Assembly: GCA_022494885.1 (NCBI GenBank)
Contig: JAGVSM010002800.1
Coordinates: forward strand, 1 to 64,000
DNA: 64,000 bases
Origin: Micrasema longulum
Lineage: Eukaryota > Arthropoda > Insecta > Trichoptera > Brachycentridae
Reading direction: 5' to 3'
Below the pieces are notes generated by a model, which was not told where the DNA came from, ran no database searches, and was given only the letters and a program-made list of their open reading frames with translations. The position numbers and the translations under genes were made by a program. This document shows, piece after piece, positions 1 to 15,400 of the stretch (position 1 is its first letter; each line of letters opens with the position of its first letter).

Positions 1-1
1 T

Positions 2-2995
<2,994 letters not shown>

Positions 2996-3242
2996 ATATA
3001 CTGAGAGATTACTGAGACAAATCTCATATTTTACTAAGTAACTTGATGTACTTTTACACATTTCATGTTTATTCAAGAGTAAAAAATGAACATTCAAACT
3101 TATTAGTGTTATTTATTCCCACTCAAATGTTCTTAGTAATTCTTGTAAGTTTACATGATGATTTTATTGGAGAAAATTTTTGTTGAAACTTCCAGTTGTA
3201 TGAAATTAATTTGTAATTACATATATTATTAAATAACTGCTA

Positions 3243-3299
3243 AATAAATATCATTTTTGTTTACTTCCTGCCAACATAACATATATACTTCTAAATAAA
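3243..3299 (+). promoter_or_regulatory. Candidate polyadenylation signals of RPB2
   Basis: Two AATAAA hexamers lie at 3243-3248 and 3294-3299, 248 and 299 bases after the RPB2 stop, in an AT-rich 3' UTR-like stretch. Either could end the mRNA. The 3' end itself cannot be read from the sequence. Confidence 0.5.
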
Positions 3300-6200
3300 G
3301 CCCCGTACAAAAAAATCCCAAGTAAAAAAAAGACAATAATATAATCATACTCATTTAATGCAGTTTCAAAAAATGTTGAGGAGAATCAAATGTCAAAAAA
3401 ATGACATTGGTTTGGAATATAATATCTTGGGGTCAATGCTACAAATAAGTGAGTTGTGATTTATTAGGATCATACGATTTGAATGCATGACTTGTCAATT
3501 TGTAGCATTCATGGAGGACAGAAAAATCCGTTTTAGTTGGTAACTCGCAAATGGTGATTTTGAAGTTACCTAGTTGTGGTAATTACTAGAGATGGAAAGG
3601 AATTCCGGTAACTATCTGGCTGGATAGCGGGGTCTGTCATTTGGGTGAATATAAAAATATTTGAGCTAGTGCTGCCTGCGGGTGCGATACCCTGCCGTTG
3701 CCACACCATACAGATACAGCATGCATCTATCTTAGTACGGGTTTATTCACATAGATAGATGCAATAAAAATATTCCAAAAATGGAAATATACATAGCACA
3801 TTGTACTCTACAATTAGGGATTATATAAAAATATTTTTTAATGTACGCATTGTATTAATATTATTTTTGATATGTAAATGTGATTTTTTTCCTAAAATGC
3901 CCAATAAAGATTATTATTATACCAGAGAGTAGCTCCGGCGTTATAGTCCGGCTAGCAGCTATATCCGGCGAATACCTAATAAACATTCAACAGCCAATAT
4001 TTCATGAAATCAATGCCACTAAATTGATTTATTGATATTGATATGTTTGATAAAAAGGAAGTAATCCTCATTATTTAAAAAAACTTACTTTTTTCATAAA
4101 AATATTTGTGAGTATTTAGTACCCTAGAAAAATAATTTTACCCTTAATAAATAATGTTTATTTAAAACATTTGCGAGAAAAAAATAAAGCGCAAGGGGTT
4201 AAACTGCTCAAAACAGCTATAAATATTTTCATTAAATAATTATATTTATATATATAATTATTAAAATCCATATTGATATGACAACTCATTGATCACTAAA
4301 AATATCATGAAAATATTTTAACTGCTTTTTATTTTATGGGCATTCATTTTTTTGTTTTTAACTATGAGAGAAATTCGAGTAACGAGGTGTTTTTATACTT
4401 TTATTAGACAATGAGCCGGATATCCGACCAAACCACTACCCCTTTCAGCCCTGTAAATGATTAGACTTCCATATTAACTTTTCAAAGAGGCTCTAAATCG
4501 CTGTTAAAATCAATTTATATAATAATATAGCGGAGATAGTGAAAATAAAGAATTTTTTTTTTGTATGTAAAATTTTATTTGTATAAATAAATGCATTTAT
4601 TCTTATACTCGTACAACAAAATTATAAAACTATCAATATAATAGAGGTAGTCATTTACTCGAACTTAATCAGTATCAGTGATTAATACGCTGCCATTTGC
4701 ACAGTATTTTTATAAATAGCAGATCCACCAATCTTAAAAAATATATATGGGTACTAAATCCCAGAGTGATACGCGCGCGCATTATTACTCTGAGTACTAT
4801 AAATAAATATGTATTTCATTATGAATTTGTGCATAAACATATTATTTGTAAGTACTAAAATGAAAAATTCATCACACAATTATATAAAGAGCTTTTAAAA
4901 TGAACATTTAATACCTAATAAAATGAAAATATTTTTAAAAGTACCCAAGAGACGAGCATAAAATTATGTAGCGGCATTAAATGATTTATAGATGTATAAA
5001 AATACAATGATATGTCTAATTTAAGAGAAAACTTATTGAAAGGTAAAAATTAAACATCAATAAAGGAAAGGTATACCTGATAAGTTTTTTTTACATTTTG
5101 GATTAAAAAGTGCTAGCTAGTTTTCGCTTGGTTGTTGGGTTTTTTATGGCCGATTAAATGAATATCGATCAATATATGTCGAGTTGTGCCGTATGTTGGC
5201 TTTATTTTAAGTTTTAAACTGTTTTAATTAACAGTAAATAAAGCAAAAATACAAAAGTGATTTCACATTAATTTAAGATAAATATTTAATTATGAAAATA
5301 TGTTATATTTTATGAAATGTGCATGCATAAGAAATACACATGCAGGGAAGTATAAGTCAAATTCTAGATGTGGAAGTTATCATTACAAGCAAAATTAAAA
5401 TTTAATATATTTACATAAAATACCACTTGTACCAGTGATTTAGTTTATGCACTAGAGCTATCTGTGTTTAAAAGAATAAAAATAAAAAACATAGTACAAA
5501 CAAGATAAAAATTTATATAAACTACAAATATAAAATTATTTCTTGAAAATTATTTGTAGTTTGAATAGAAACTACCTACTATGTAGTTAATTATGTAGTT
5601 GTGCATAAATAGATTCAGTTTCATTGTACATATCATATAATTTTACCCAATGAACAATTAATTAAACTCAATAAACAAAATAGATTTACTTGATTTGGTA
5701 TAATAATTTTTACGTATTTTATTTATAAAAAAATTAACATACATTTTTTATTACCAAGTTACGATCATTTAATATATTTTTTATGAATTATTAAAATTTA
5801 GAAAAAAACTCCTGTGTATTTTGAATAGCGCTTAAAAAAAGATGGTCATTACAGGTGCAGTTTTTCTGAGCATAATTTAACACATTCAGTTTTAATTTCT
5901 ACCGCTTAACTAGGATTACATATAATTACAACACGGATTATGATGACTATATTGTAGCAAAAATTTAACAACATAAAACACAGGTTTGGAAGAAAGATTT
6001 GCACAAAAAGTCATGAACTTGAGTTTTGTAAACATGAATTTAGCACAAATACAATGACGATACTTACATTAGAATATCTAGTGTAGATTAATATATATTG
6101 ACACTGACAAATCCTCATATTATGTAAAAAGTTATGTCTAAAATTTGTGCATTTGTGAAAATTGAAGTACGGTGACCATCGAAACTCACATTTTATCAAA

Positions 6201-6303
6201 GTGAACAATTATTCACATAGCGAAAATTCTGTTAAATAAATAGAATTAACACGCAATTACTAAATTAGATCACAACACACGACACTGAAATCTTCTATAA
6301 GGT
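3300..6303. other. AT-rich intergenic spacer between convergent RPB2 and Piezo
   Basis: About 3 kb with no convincing coding signal; the one short antisense ORF near 6.0-6.2 kb has no recognisable similarity. CCGGCG/CCGGCT and CCGGAT words recur near 3936-3970 and 4414-4424 and may be remnants of a small transposon, but I could not define ends. The Piezo 3' UTR must start at 6303 going down; a reverse-strand AATAAA lies near 5717-5722. Confidence 0.6.
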
Positions 6304-6444
6304 TTAATCTTGTTGGCGTTCTTCATCCTCAGGTTCTTCATCTTTAGGGCGTGTCCACTTTATCATAGTTTCTGGAGACCGATAGAGGAACACTAATTTG
6401 GCCAATAAGTCTTCTTCTAATGAAAGTTCTCCCGATTCTCTTAC
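6304..6444 (-). CDS. Piezo: Piezo exon 51, C-terminal tail and stop
   Basis: 47 codons including TAA (6304-6306), phase 0 start. It begins [20 protein letters not shown], then [14 protein letters not shown], and ends in a short acidic tail ([11 protein letters not shown]). This is the intracellular C-terminal domain under the pore and the most conserved stretch of the family. The acceptor is a plain ..TTAAAAG. Confidence 0.97.
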   Translation of the reverse strand, partial: VRESGELSLEEDLLAKLVFLYRSPETMIKWTRPKDEEPEDEERQQD

Positions 6445-9400
6445 CTTTTAAGAGAAAAAAAAACATGTGAACAGACTTGCAGCTTTAGGGGTCAGTAAAA
6501 TAACGAAGTGATTTCATTAAAGTTTATAACTTTTCAAAACAAAGTTATGATGATATATTTTTATTTTAACCTTTTTTCTGCCGCTAGGTATTGCCATGGC
6601 AGTTCCTAACAGGCCGTGAAATTTTAGGCTGTTTTTAAAAACTCTCATTTGAACCGCTTTGTGTCAATAATTGTAAGAGTGTACAAAATCTAGAATTGTT
6701 AAAAATATTTGACCTTGACATATAAAGCACGTACAAAGCTATGCATCTTTACGTGCTATTTTTGTATGGACGGCCCTCCAAGTATGGAAAGGGATACGAG
6801 TTAACCAGTTGAAGTATCCAATTAAATAAACATGAACAAATTAAACAAACATTATTTCTAATGAAAAATAATAAAGAATACTAACCAAATATATATCAAG
6901 ACATAGCTGAAGTACCCTGTCAACATTTGGTAGATCTTCGAACATTATTTTGAAACATATATCAGCAAAGAATCCTCTTAGAACTCGTGACGCCAAAAAA
7001 ACAAAAGTGGTGTAAAGACCAATGATTCTGTAAATGGTAATTATTTCATAAATTAGTTAGTAATTTTTAAAAATCTCAAACCTCTTTTTGTTTGTTTCTG
7101 AAACGTAACTCAAGAGCTAAATAATTATCTATTATTAACAATAGGTAATAAATGAATATATTTCAGTTGAGTTACTACATAATATTTAATAAAAAAAGAA
7201 TGAATACTTTTTTGTAAATTTTTAACTTTATTAAGTTTTTACCCGTTTAATACAAAACCACAAAAATGTAATTTTAAAAATCACTCAATGAGCTATCAAA
7301 ATAGTAAATACTGTAAATTTTATGTAGTATTTTCCATTTCTTGGTTTATCTAATCTTTACCTGGTGGTAAAAACACATTTTACGGATGAAGCCTCAATAT
7401 TAATGCATAGTTGACACCCTTATGAGCTTTATATGGTTACCTGGGAGTAGAGATGTGGCGCACTTACCCACTTCCGGAAATGAAGTTAAGTGTTGCGGGG
7501 AACAGTTTATCATTGAAGGTGTACATGACGAGATGAGCACAGTTAGAGAATGGCATGTAGCGAATAAAGTTGCCGTGATTAGAGTCAGAACATTGTTCTC
7601 GTACTTCCCACCACTTGGCTCCTGAAGTTTCAGGACCACCGTGGGTTAACCTCAGGAATACGTTCCGGTACATAGTATCTTCCGTTTCTGAATGAAAAAT
7701 GATTGTAAAATATTACCAATTCATACCACCCACGATTCAGAATGTAAAAACTTAGACTTTATGTTTTCAGTTTACAATAAATCATTAAAGGTACAGAATA
7801 CTGAATTTATTAAAAGTACAAACATAATTTTAAACAAGGTAAATACTAAAGTGTGATTTTGACTCTTCTCTCATTGAATGGTATATTAGAGTAAAAAATA
7901 TACGAGGACAGAAACTATGTCAAAGAATTTATTAAATATATATACACAATACAGCTTACTTTGTAATTTATTCATTAGTTGATGGACAGGTTTAGCAGTG
8001 CCTTTATTAAATACTTTCAAAAATTTCGGGAACATATTTTCCACCAGCAACCTAAAACAAGAAATTTGGGTAGTCAGTATAATATAATACTTACATGCAA
8101 ATATATTTATAATGAGAAAGGAAATCTACAAAACAGAAGTTTACCATTCGGTGGAATTAGGATTATCCAGCATATCAATAATAATATTCCGTTGAGGATT
8201 TCGAACGCCATTGATAAACGGTTCAATATCAACTTCTACACCTTCTTCAATGGTTGGTGGATTATCTTTACTATTAGTTTTGTGAGATATTACATAAGTA
8301 AATTTGATTTTTAATGAATCATCTGCAAGATAAATAGTTTTAACATTAAATAAGAACTAAAATTAAGTGTTTATACATTTTTTAGCAAGCAAAGAAAAAA
8401 ATACATACTGGATGCTGCGTCAATTCGCAATCTACTAATATCCGGAGGAGATATACCCCATGTATTAGTTGAATTGCCATTCAAGATTACTGCGGCAAGG
8501 TCATCGTATATATAATTTGACAAGAATGTTTGCGCTGAACGATCTTTTTTATATATATTCACAAATGTATCCCACTGAGCTTCGTTAAACCTGAAAGAAC
8601 AAATCTCAAGTTAAAACAACGAATGCGAGCCAGCACAAACATCAGTACAAAATAATAATACTCACGTTTCTATATTGTTAGATTGAGCGGACATTGTGTA
8701 TACTGGCAGGTATGGTCCCAATCTAATTTTGACAGTTACATCAAACGGGGGATTAGATTCACCCACAGTATTTCCAAAAGCAAAGAGAACCAATGGGAAC
8801 CAGATGAGAGCTATTATGAACGCCAGTACCGACCCACCCATGAGATATTTAGTTAATGGTTTCTTCTTCTCACCTCTGGGTTGTGGATATTCACTTTCCA
8901 CGTGACGTGAGCACTAAAAACGAAATATTATAATATACACCGACTACAATCGTAAATGATTAATCATATTCTTGAACTAGTTTCTGTATACCTTTAGTTG
9001 GAAAACATTTGCAAAAATATCTTCCATTTTGAGCCAATCCATTAGGGTCATAGATGTGTCCGTCCATATCCAATCCATCAATGCTCTCAATTCAAAGAGA
9101 AATGGAACTGCCATAAATCTAAAAAAGCAGGATAGAGATAATTTTTATAAATGTTATAATAATTACTGATGTACAATTTTATCTATCTAAGAAATTTGTA
9201 CAAAATTAACAGAATTACATGTTATTGTAGTGCAAGTTTGTATATATTTATTAAAGTGGCATACCCTTTGAAAAGGAACATGTTCACATAGTTAAATCCT
9301 TTGCAAAGGAAATTTCCCAGGATACGAGTTGGATAGCCGCATCTAATTTGATATGCTGATAACAGTAAGTATATACACTTTACCAAATACCACATCGGAG

Positions 9401-12400
9401 GAGGTAGCAGGGCATTGAAACTCCTGAAAACAACAATACTTATTAGGTATATTAAACTGTTTTAAAAACCTATTGTTATATCTGAACTCAGGGAAGTAAA
9501 ACAATCGACGTCATCAACCTTCAATTTAAGAGCATATTTTTTTAATCAATGATTATACTGATTCTTTTACCACTTAATGTGAACTCAGTATTTTATGAAG
9601 ATAAGAGATGCAGTAAACACTTATGCGTACTCAAACTGTTAAACAGGTAGGGGTGGCCAGTGATTTTAAAAAGGGAATTCAAAGAACATACATAATCATT
9701 TTGAAATTATTAAATGATAAAATCATTTTGATATAAAATTAATTTTGCATAACATACTTTGAAAATTTACGGAACTGAAAATATTATATTGTGCTCTGGG
9801 TGCTCAATTGTATTTGAGTAGTGGAAAAAAGGGAAATAAAGTAAAATTGCATCTCATTTCTAAACCTGGTATAAAGTTACGCCCAGGCATAGTGATAGAA
9901 TAAGGATGGGAATACCAACCTTATTATATTGGTATAATTTATACCATCATGAAAATCATCATGCTTGATTTCACGTGTTCATATTTTTTGATGTTTAATC
10001 ATTAGTGTGGCCATGTTTTGAAGCAAAAATTAATCGTAAGGAAAAAATAAATATCTCAAAATTAACCATTCTCTAGGGGATAGAGAATGGTTAATTTAAT
10101 AAGATTCAAAATACCACCCCAGGTGTATAAGGTCTATAGAAAATTAAAATTACCTTTCTGTGACAGCTGGTAATATAAAGAACATCCAAATATGTACTCC
10201 AATAATAAGCCCAATTTGGAATAGCAATTTCCCTAAAATGAATTTCCGCAGAAATAGAGCACGATCAATAACTATTAGTCCAAATTGTAGAATCAACATA
10301 ACTAAGAATGGAATAGGAACTTTATTTTCCTCTAAATAAGCTTGGACTCCGCCATCTCCTTGCTGAGTCTAAAATAAAAAAGTTTATTGTCACCTTTGTT
10401 CACATAATTATATGCACCAACCATTTTTTTTTTTAATCGGTGTGTATACTAAAAATGGGAAAAAACCATTAAAACGTTTTTGTCTTACCCCAAAAGCAGA
10501 AAATCCAAATATAACAACCATGAAATTGAAGAAGTCACACATAAACATATATGCATATACATCAGCTTTCACACGAGAAGTGGGGTCCAACATTCTCGTA
10601 TAAAAATCTTTAATAGACTCTCCATATCGCATAGTTCTACAAAAAATAAAATAATAACAATGAATTACGAGTGTCATAAAAAAGTTGCAAAAAACTAATG
10701 AGTATCTTCTTACGATAACTTCACAACTCCGGGGAAGTTTAAATAGGGGTCCTCTTCAACAGTTGATATATGTATTTCCTCATTGTATGGGGGGAATACC
10801 TCTAGTTCATGGCCATCAACACTTAAAGGAGTCTCAGAGCTATCAACTTTTTCTGCTGTAGTTGGTTCTTTATCAGAATCATGTGATTTGTCTTCGACAA
10901 CAGTTCCTTCTACACTTTTGTCAGTTTCTAAAGCAACCTTTGATGGTGAATCTGCCGGGTCAGGACCAGATTTATTGGATAGAGAATGTCTACGAGACCC
11001 TTCTTTGGATTCTATAGCTTGAACTTTAGAATCTTGCTTCTTTTGTTGTTCTCTACAAATAATAAAGATGAATTTATTAAAATTCCAGTCAGAAAGATAT
11101 ACATTATATCGTAATAGTTTATGAAATAAAGTTAAGTACGAACTTACTCCAAATGCTTTTTAGCAAATAATTGTCCGATAGATCGTTCGTGACCCTCCTT
11201 TATCTTAGTCAACTGGCTCGGCATCAGAGGATACGTTTGGTCCTCTCTATACTCGCTGGTAGGAGTAGACTTCCAGAGACCCAAAGATATCAACATAAAT
11301 CTACAAAACGATAATTACATGTCTTTATATTTACCTTCAAATTTAAATACATACGTATGAAAAATACACTTGAATTAGTAAATTATACCTATGGAAGAAT
11401 ACAATCAAAAGCAGTATAAGGTCATACAGAGCATAGTTTGGTTTTCTTTCAATACCAATAATTCTTGGAGCGGAAAACGGCATATTGTTTGGTATTACAC
11501 CTTGGTTCCACGGGAGTATTTCATATTGGAACATGGATTTAACCAAAACAATAATCTGAAATTGTAAAAAAAAATGATAATAAAATTCAACTACAAACAC
11601 AATACGCATGTAAAAGTATTAAAAGGGATTCTTTAAACTCACTTCGGTGTAGGCAATGATGGTTACCCAGAATGTTTTGCTTGGTCTAGGTATACTAAGA
11701 GTTCCCCATAAAAATACCATTAGAGGCAAAGGTAGAGATAAAATTGTAGCAGATTGAATCTGTAAGATTTCACATGTATATTTTAAACAATTATATGTAG
11801 GTTATATTTAGGGTTGTAATAAAAGATTTAAAATAAATATATGTTACCTGATTAATAAAGATCATAAAATAGCAAACAATGTCAGTATGTGCTAGAATAG
11901 CATACCAAACAGCAAAACAGAAACGGAAAATAGTTGGTTGATCTGATGCAAATGTTTCATCATCATACTCTTCAATCGGTGTTGTTGAATCACTGAAAAT
12001 TGAATAACAATATTGAAGAAAACATTCAATTTTACAATGCTAAAGGTTTGAGTTATAAGGCTCTTAAATGCAATTTACAAAAAAGCAACATTGTTAGAAT
12101 ATCAAAATATTAGATAATAATTAGTACTAGTTTTAAAACGGACTGAAAATAAATTTTCATAAAAAGTTAATAATGCCAGTTTAAATCGATTGTTTATGTT
12201 TCATTTTATTATACCTTTTTTTTATTTTAATAATATCTATGAAAAGCTTTCTTTTTTCTTTCTTTTTCAATTGTTTCAATTATAGATAAGAAAGTTATGA
12301 TCATTTATAATCACTGGAAATTGAAAAAAATTAAAATGTATTTTTTGTGTAAGATTATAATATATGTAACATGGAATGGAAATAATGGAATCGGGCTGTG

Positions 12401-15400
12401 GTCCCGTGGCTAGTATTGCAGACTCACAGATCAGAGGTCTGAGGTTTGAACCCCACTCTACCCCGACTTGATTATCATTTTCTAATAGTGAGTTATTTAC
12501 AACTCGTTGAAAACGGCCTCAAAATTAAAATATTTGGGTGATTCTTTTTTTTAATTATTTAATTTTCAAAAATAAATAAAGAGATTGAAGAATGTAAGGA
12601 TGCAGAAAAAAACTTATCAAATTAGATAGAAATAGTTTGAATATGAACGTTTCCCTGAATCACATTTAAAAAAGGAAAGGAAAAGAGACAATGAAAACAT
12701 CTGAAAACATGCAGTCATACACACATAATATCTACAGCATAAGAAGTAGGTACGTGACAACATTGAAATAAAAGTGAACCTACTGTACGGAAAATTGATA
12801 AAATGAGAACAATAATAAAAAAGGGTAATGGAGATATTATTTTCCTAATTATCCAGTTACTGTTTAAACAACAGAATAAAATAAAAAGAAGTGTTAAGTG
12901 GGCAAAATCGTGTGCATTAGAATAAGCACAGATTGTACTTATAAAATTATGAATTTATAAATTTATTTTTATAAATATATTTTATTAGATTGGCAATATG
13001 TTTAAAAAAATTACACTAGAGAAAACTCTTCTATTAAGTTAAATAGAGATTATTTCCAAAATAATATGTAATAATAATAATAATTTCTAAAACATTGGAT
13101 ATTTTCAAATGTAACTGCTTGATTTCAACTAAATCTAGACCTCTGTTTGTATGATGCATTATTACATTGAGCATGTGCAGACAACATCGCATGAAGAAGA
13201 AACAGGAATACTGGATATTCTGAAAGCTTCATGCATACACCGAAAATTAGACGGTAACACAGCAAAGCACTTTGAACTTTATAAATATTAAAAGCCTAAA
13301 CGAAATACTCAACAAAAGGCGAGTAAATTCAATCTCGAGAACATACACGTAACATCGTATCTTAATATGAAATGTGAATACACCAATAGTTACATTTCAT
13401 ATTTACAATATATTACTCACGTATTGAAAATTGTGAGGGGTCAGTTATGATTTATTGCCATGTATATTTTATTTAGTCAAAAGATTAAATAATTTCCCAA
13501 ACCCAGACAATATTAATACAGGATTATAGGGAAATATCAGATACTACAAATACCAATAAAAATATATGAAATGGATTTAGGAAAATTAATTGTATTTTCA
13601 AAATCAATATTCATATTGTGGAGAAATGTTTTCATGCATAACTTTAAAAAATAAATTATTAAAAAGTATGTCCCTACAAAAATTTGACATGTTTGGCCTG
13701 GATAATTGTGATGTCAAGATTCGTGACGATGTTCTATTTCAATTTAAACGGTCACAAACAAAGTTCAAAATTTAACTGAATCGTGACGTATTAGGAGCGT
13801 GGCCGATGCATACCGTTTTCACGAGAATTCAAAATTATAAATTTGAAAATATTTTTTATGCAACTAATAAGTAGTAAGAATTATTTTTTTTTACTATACT
13901 GTATTTCATAGATCGTTATTAATTTAAAACTGTAAAAAAAAACCATGATATTTCCCTATTATAAAAACGTATTCTCAATGGTGATATTTTAAGGTGTCGT
14001 GTCTTTGCCATGATATGTCTAGACGCATGTCGGTATAACCTGGTGGAGGGTAAGGAGTAGACGCTGGATTGCCTGATAGGCTTGTACTTGGGAGAAGATC
14101 CCGCAGAGTCGAGATCTAGACCTCGCTCCAGACTCGGCGCCAGGATCCGGATCTCGGGCACGCTCAGTTCGCTCTCTTTGCGTCTGAAATATCTTGTGCA
14201 TTGTACTCTACTGGTTTGCTCTACTACTGTAGCATACTTCATGCGGTACAAGAGATTCCTTGTCACACAAGATTTACTGAGTAATCAACAAATTCTGTAA
14301 TCCTTTCAACAGAAATGTTTCTGGTGAAACGTTCAGAAAGAAAATGGTTAGTTGAATGATGAAAATCTTTTGATATAAAATTATACAAAAATACAGATAA
14401 TTCCAATATTACTCTGTATACAATTTAGACACATAATAAGTATATACATAGCTGGAAAATAATTTTCAGAATGCACCAAATGAAATACATTAAGTGTCAA
14501 TCATATTATTTTTCAAGATAAGTTTGATAAGTAAATTTTGCTTTAGGTGTTTGATGTTAGTTTTAACCCATCGGTTATTATTTTTTAACAAGGGGAGGAA
14601 TATTGAAAATTTGACCATTCAAGGGTTTTTTAAAAAAATATTTAATCAAAAGATTTGACAAAATAAATGAGAGACCTAAACAATAAACATGCAAAGTAAA
14701 ATACTGATAACAAACCTTTTTTTTGTGAAATATGCTGAACTAGAAGCGGCTTCTAAGTTTTGCTGATCAAATGTATTGGATTCAGATAACCTGCATGCAT
14801 ATACCACAATACTACTTAGCAAAACATAAGTCACATAATGCAACATAATGACTTATAATTTCCCCTTAATCTCAAACCAAACTTGTGTAAAGGTAATATT
14901 TTTTCTCAATAATAAGAGAAAAATTGAAAAACTTACTAAAAAACATTCTTAAAAAATAAAAATTTCTGATTTAAAACAGGTTGTACCTAGTTAGGCAGAC
15001 TAGACATAATCCAGAGAAATCTATTACATAAGTATGTATGTAGTAGATAAAGAATTTGTAATTTTTGTTAATAAACCATTATTATTTTTATTTTTTTATT
15101 AATACAATCGCAAGTACTAGGTACAAAATTAGTAGTAGAAAAGCGATTAATAAATCAAAATTATCATTCACAATAGTAAAAATATTATCAATAATTCGAG
15201 TGATTAATTTTCTGCAAATTATAACAGTTTGGTTCAAGATTAATTAGTTAAATAATGACAGATTAATCTAGGTAGCACAATTCTATATCTAGCAGTTAAT
15301 CACATGAAAACATGCGTATGTATGGTATGTATTCTAATTATGCTAGAACAGACAATATGATAATGGTAACAAAAGGTATTGATTTTTAATAAATTATTAA

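Larger units (their letters stand above)
11993..14039. other. Piezo intron 35 contents
   Basis: 2.0 kb intron. It carries a SINE copy (12391-12545) and a 432-bp MITE (13527-13958), listed separately. The rest is AT-rich without coding signal. Confidence 0.7.

Noticed and set aside
4700..4800. Alternating GCGCGC and inverted words near 4770
   Set aside because: Too short and weak to call a structure.
12391..12470. Possible tRNA gene
   Set aside because: tRNA-like head of a dispersed SINE with inverted copies at 43 and 32 kb.
14082..14300. + strand ORF opposite Piezo exon 35
   Set aside because: Antisense shadow; the reverse strand has splice sites and matching phases.
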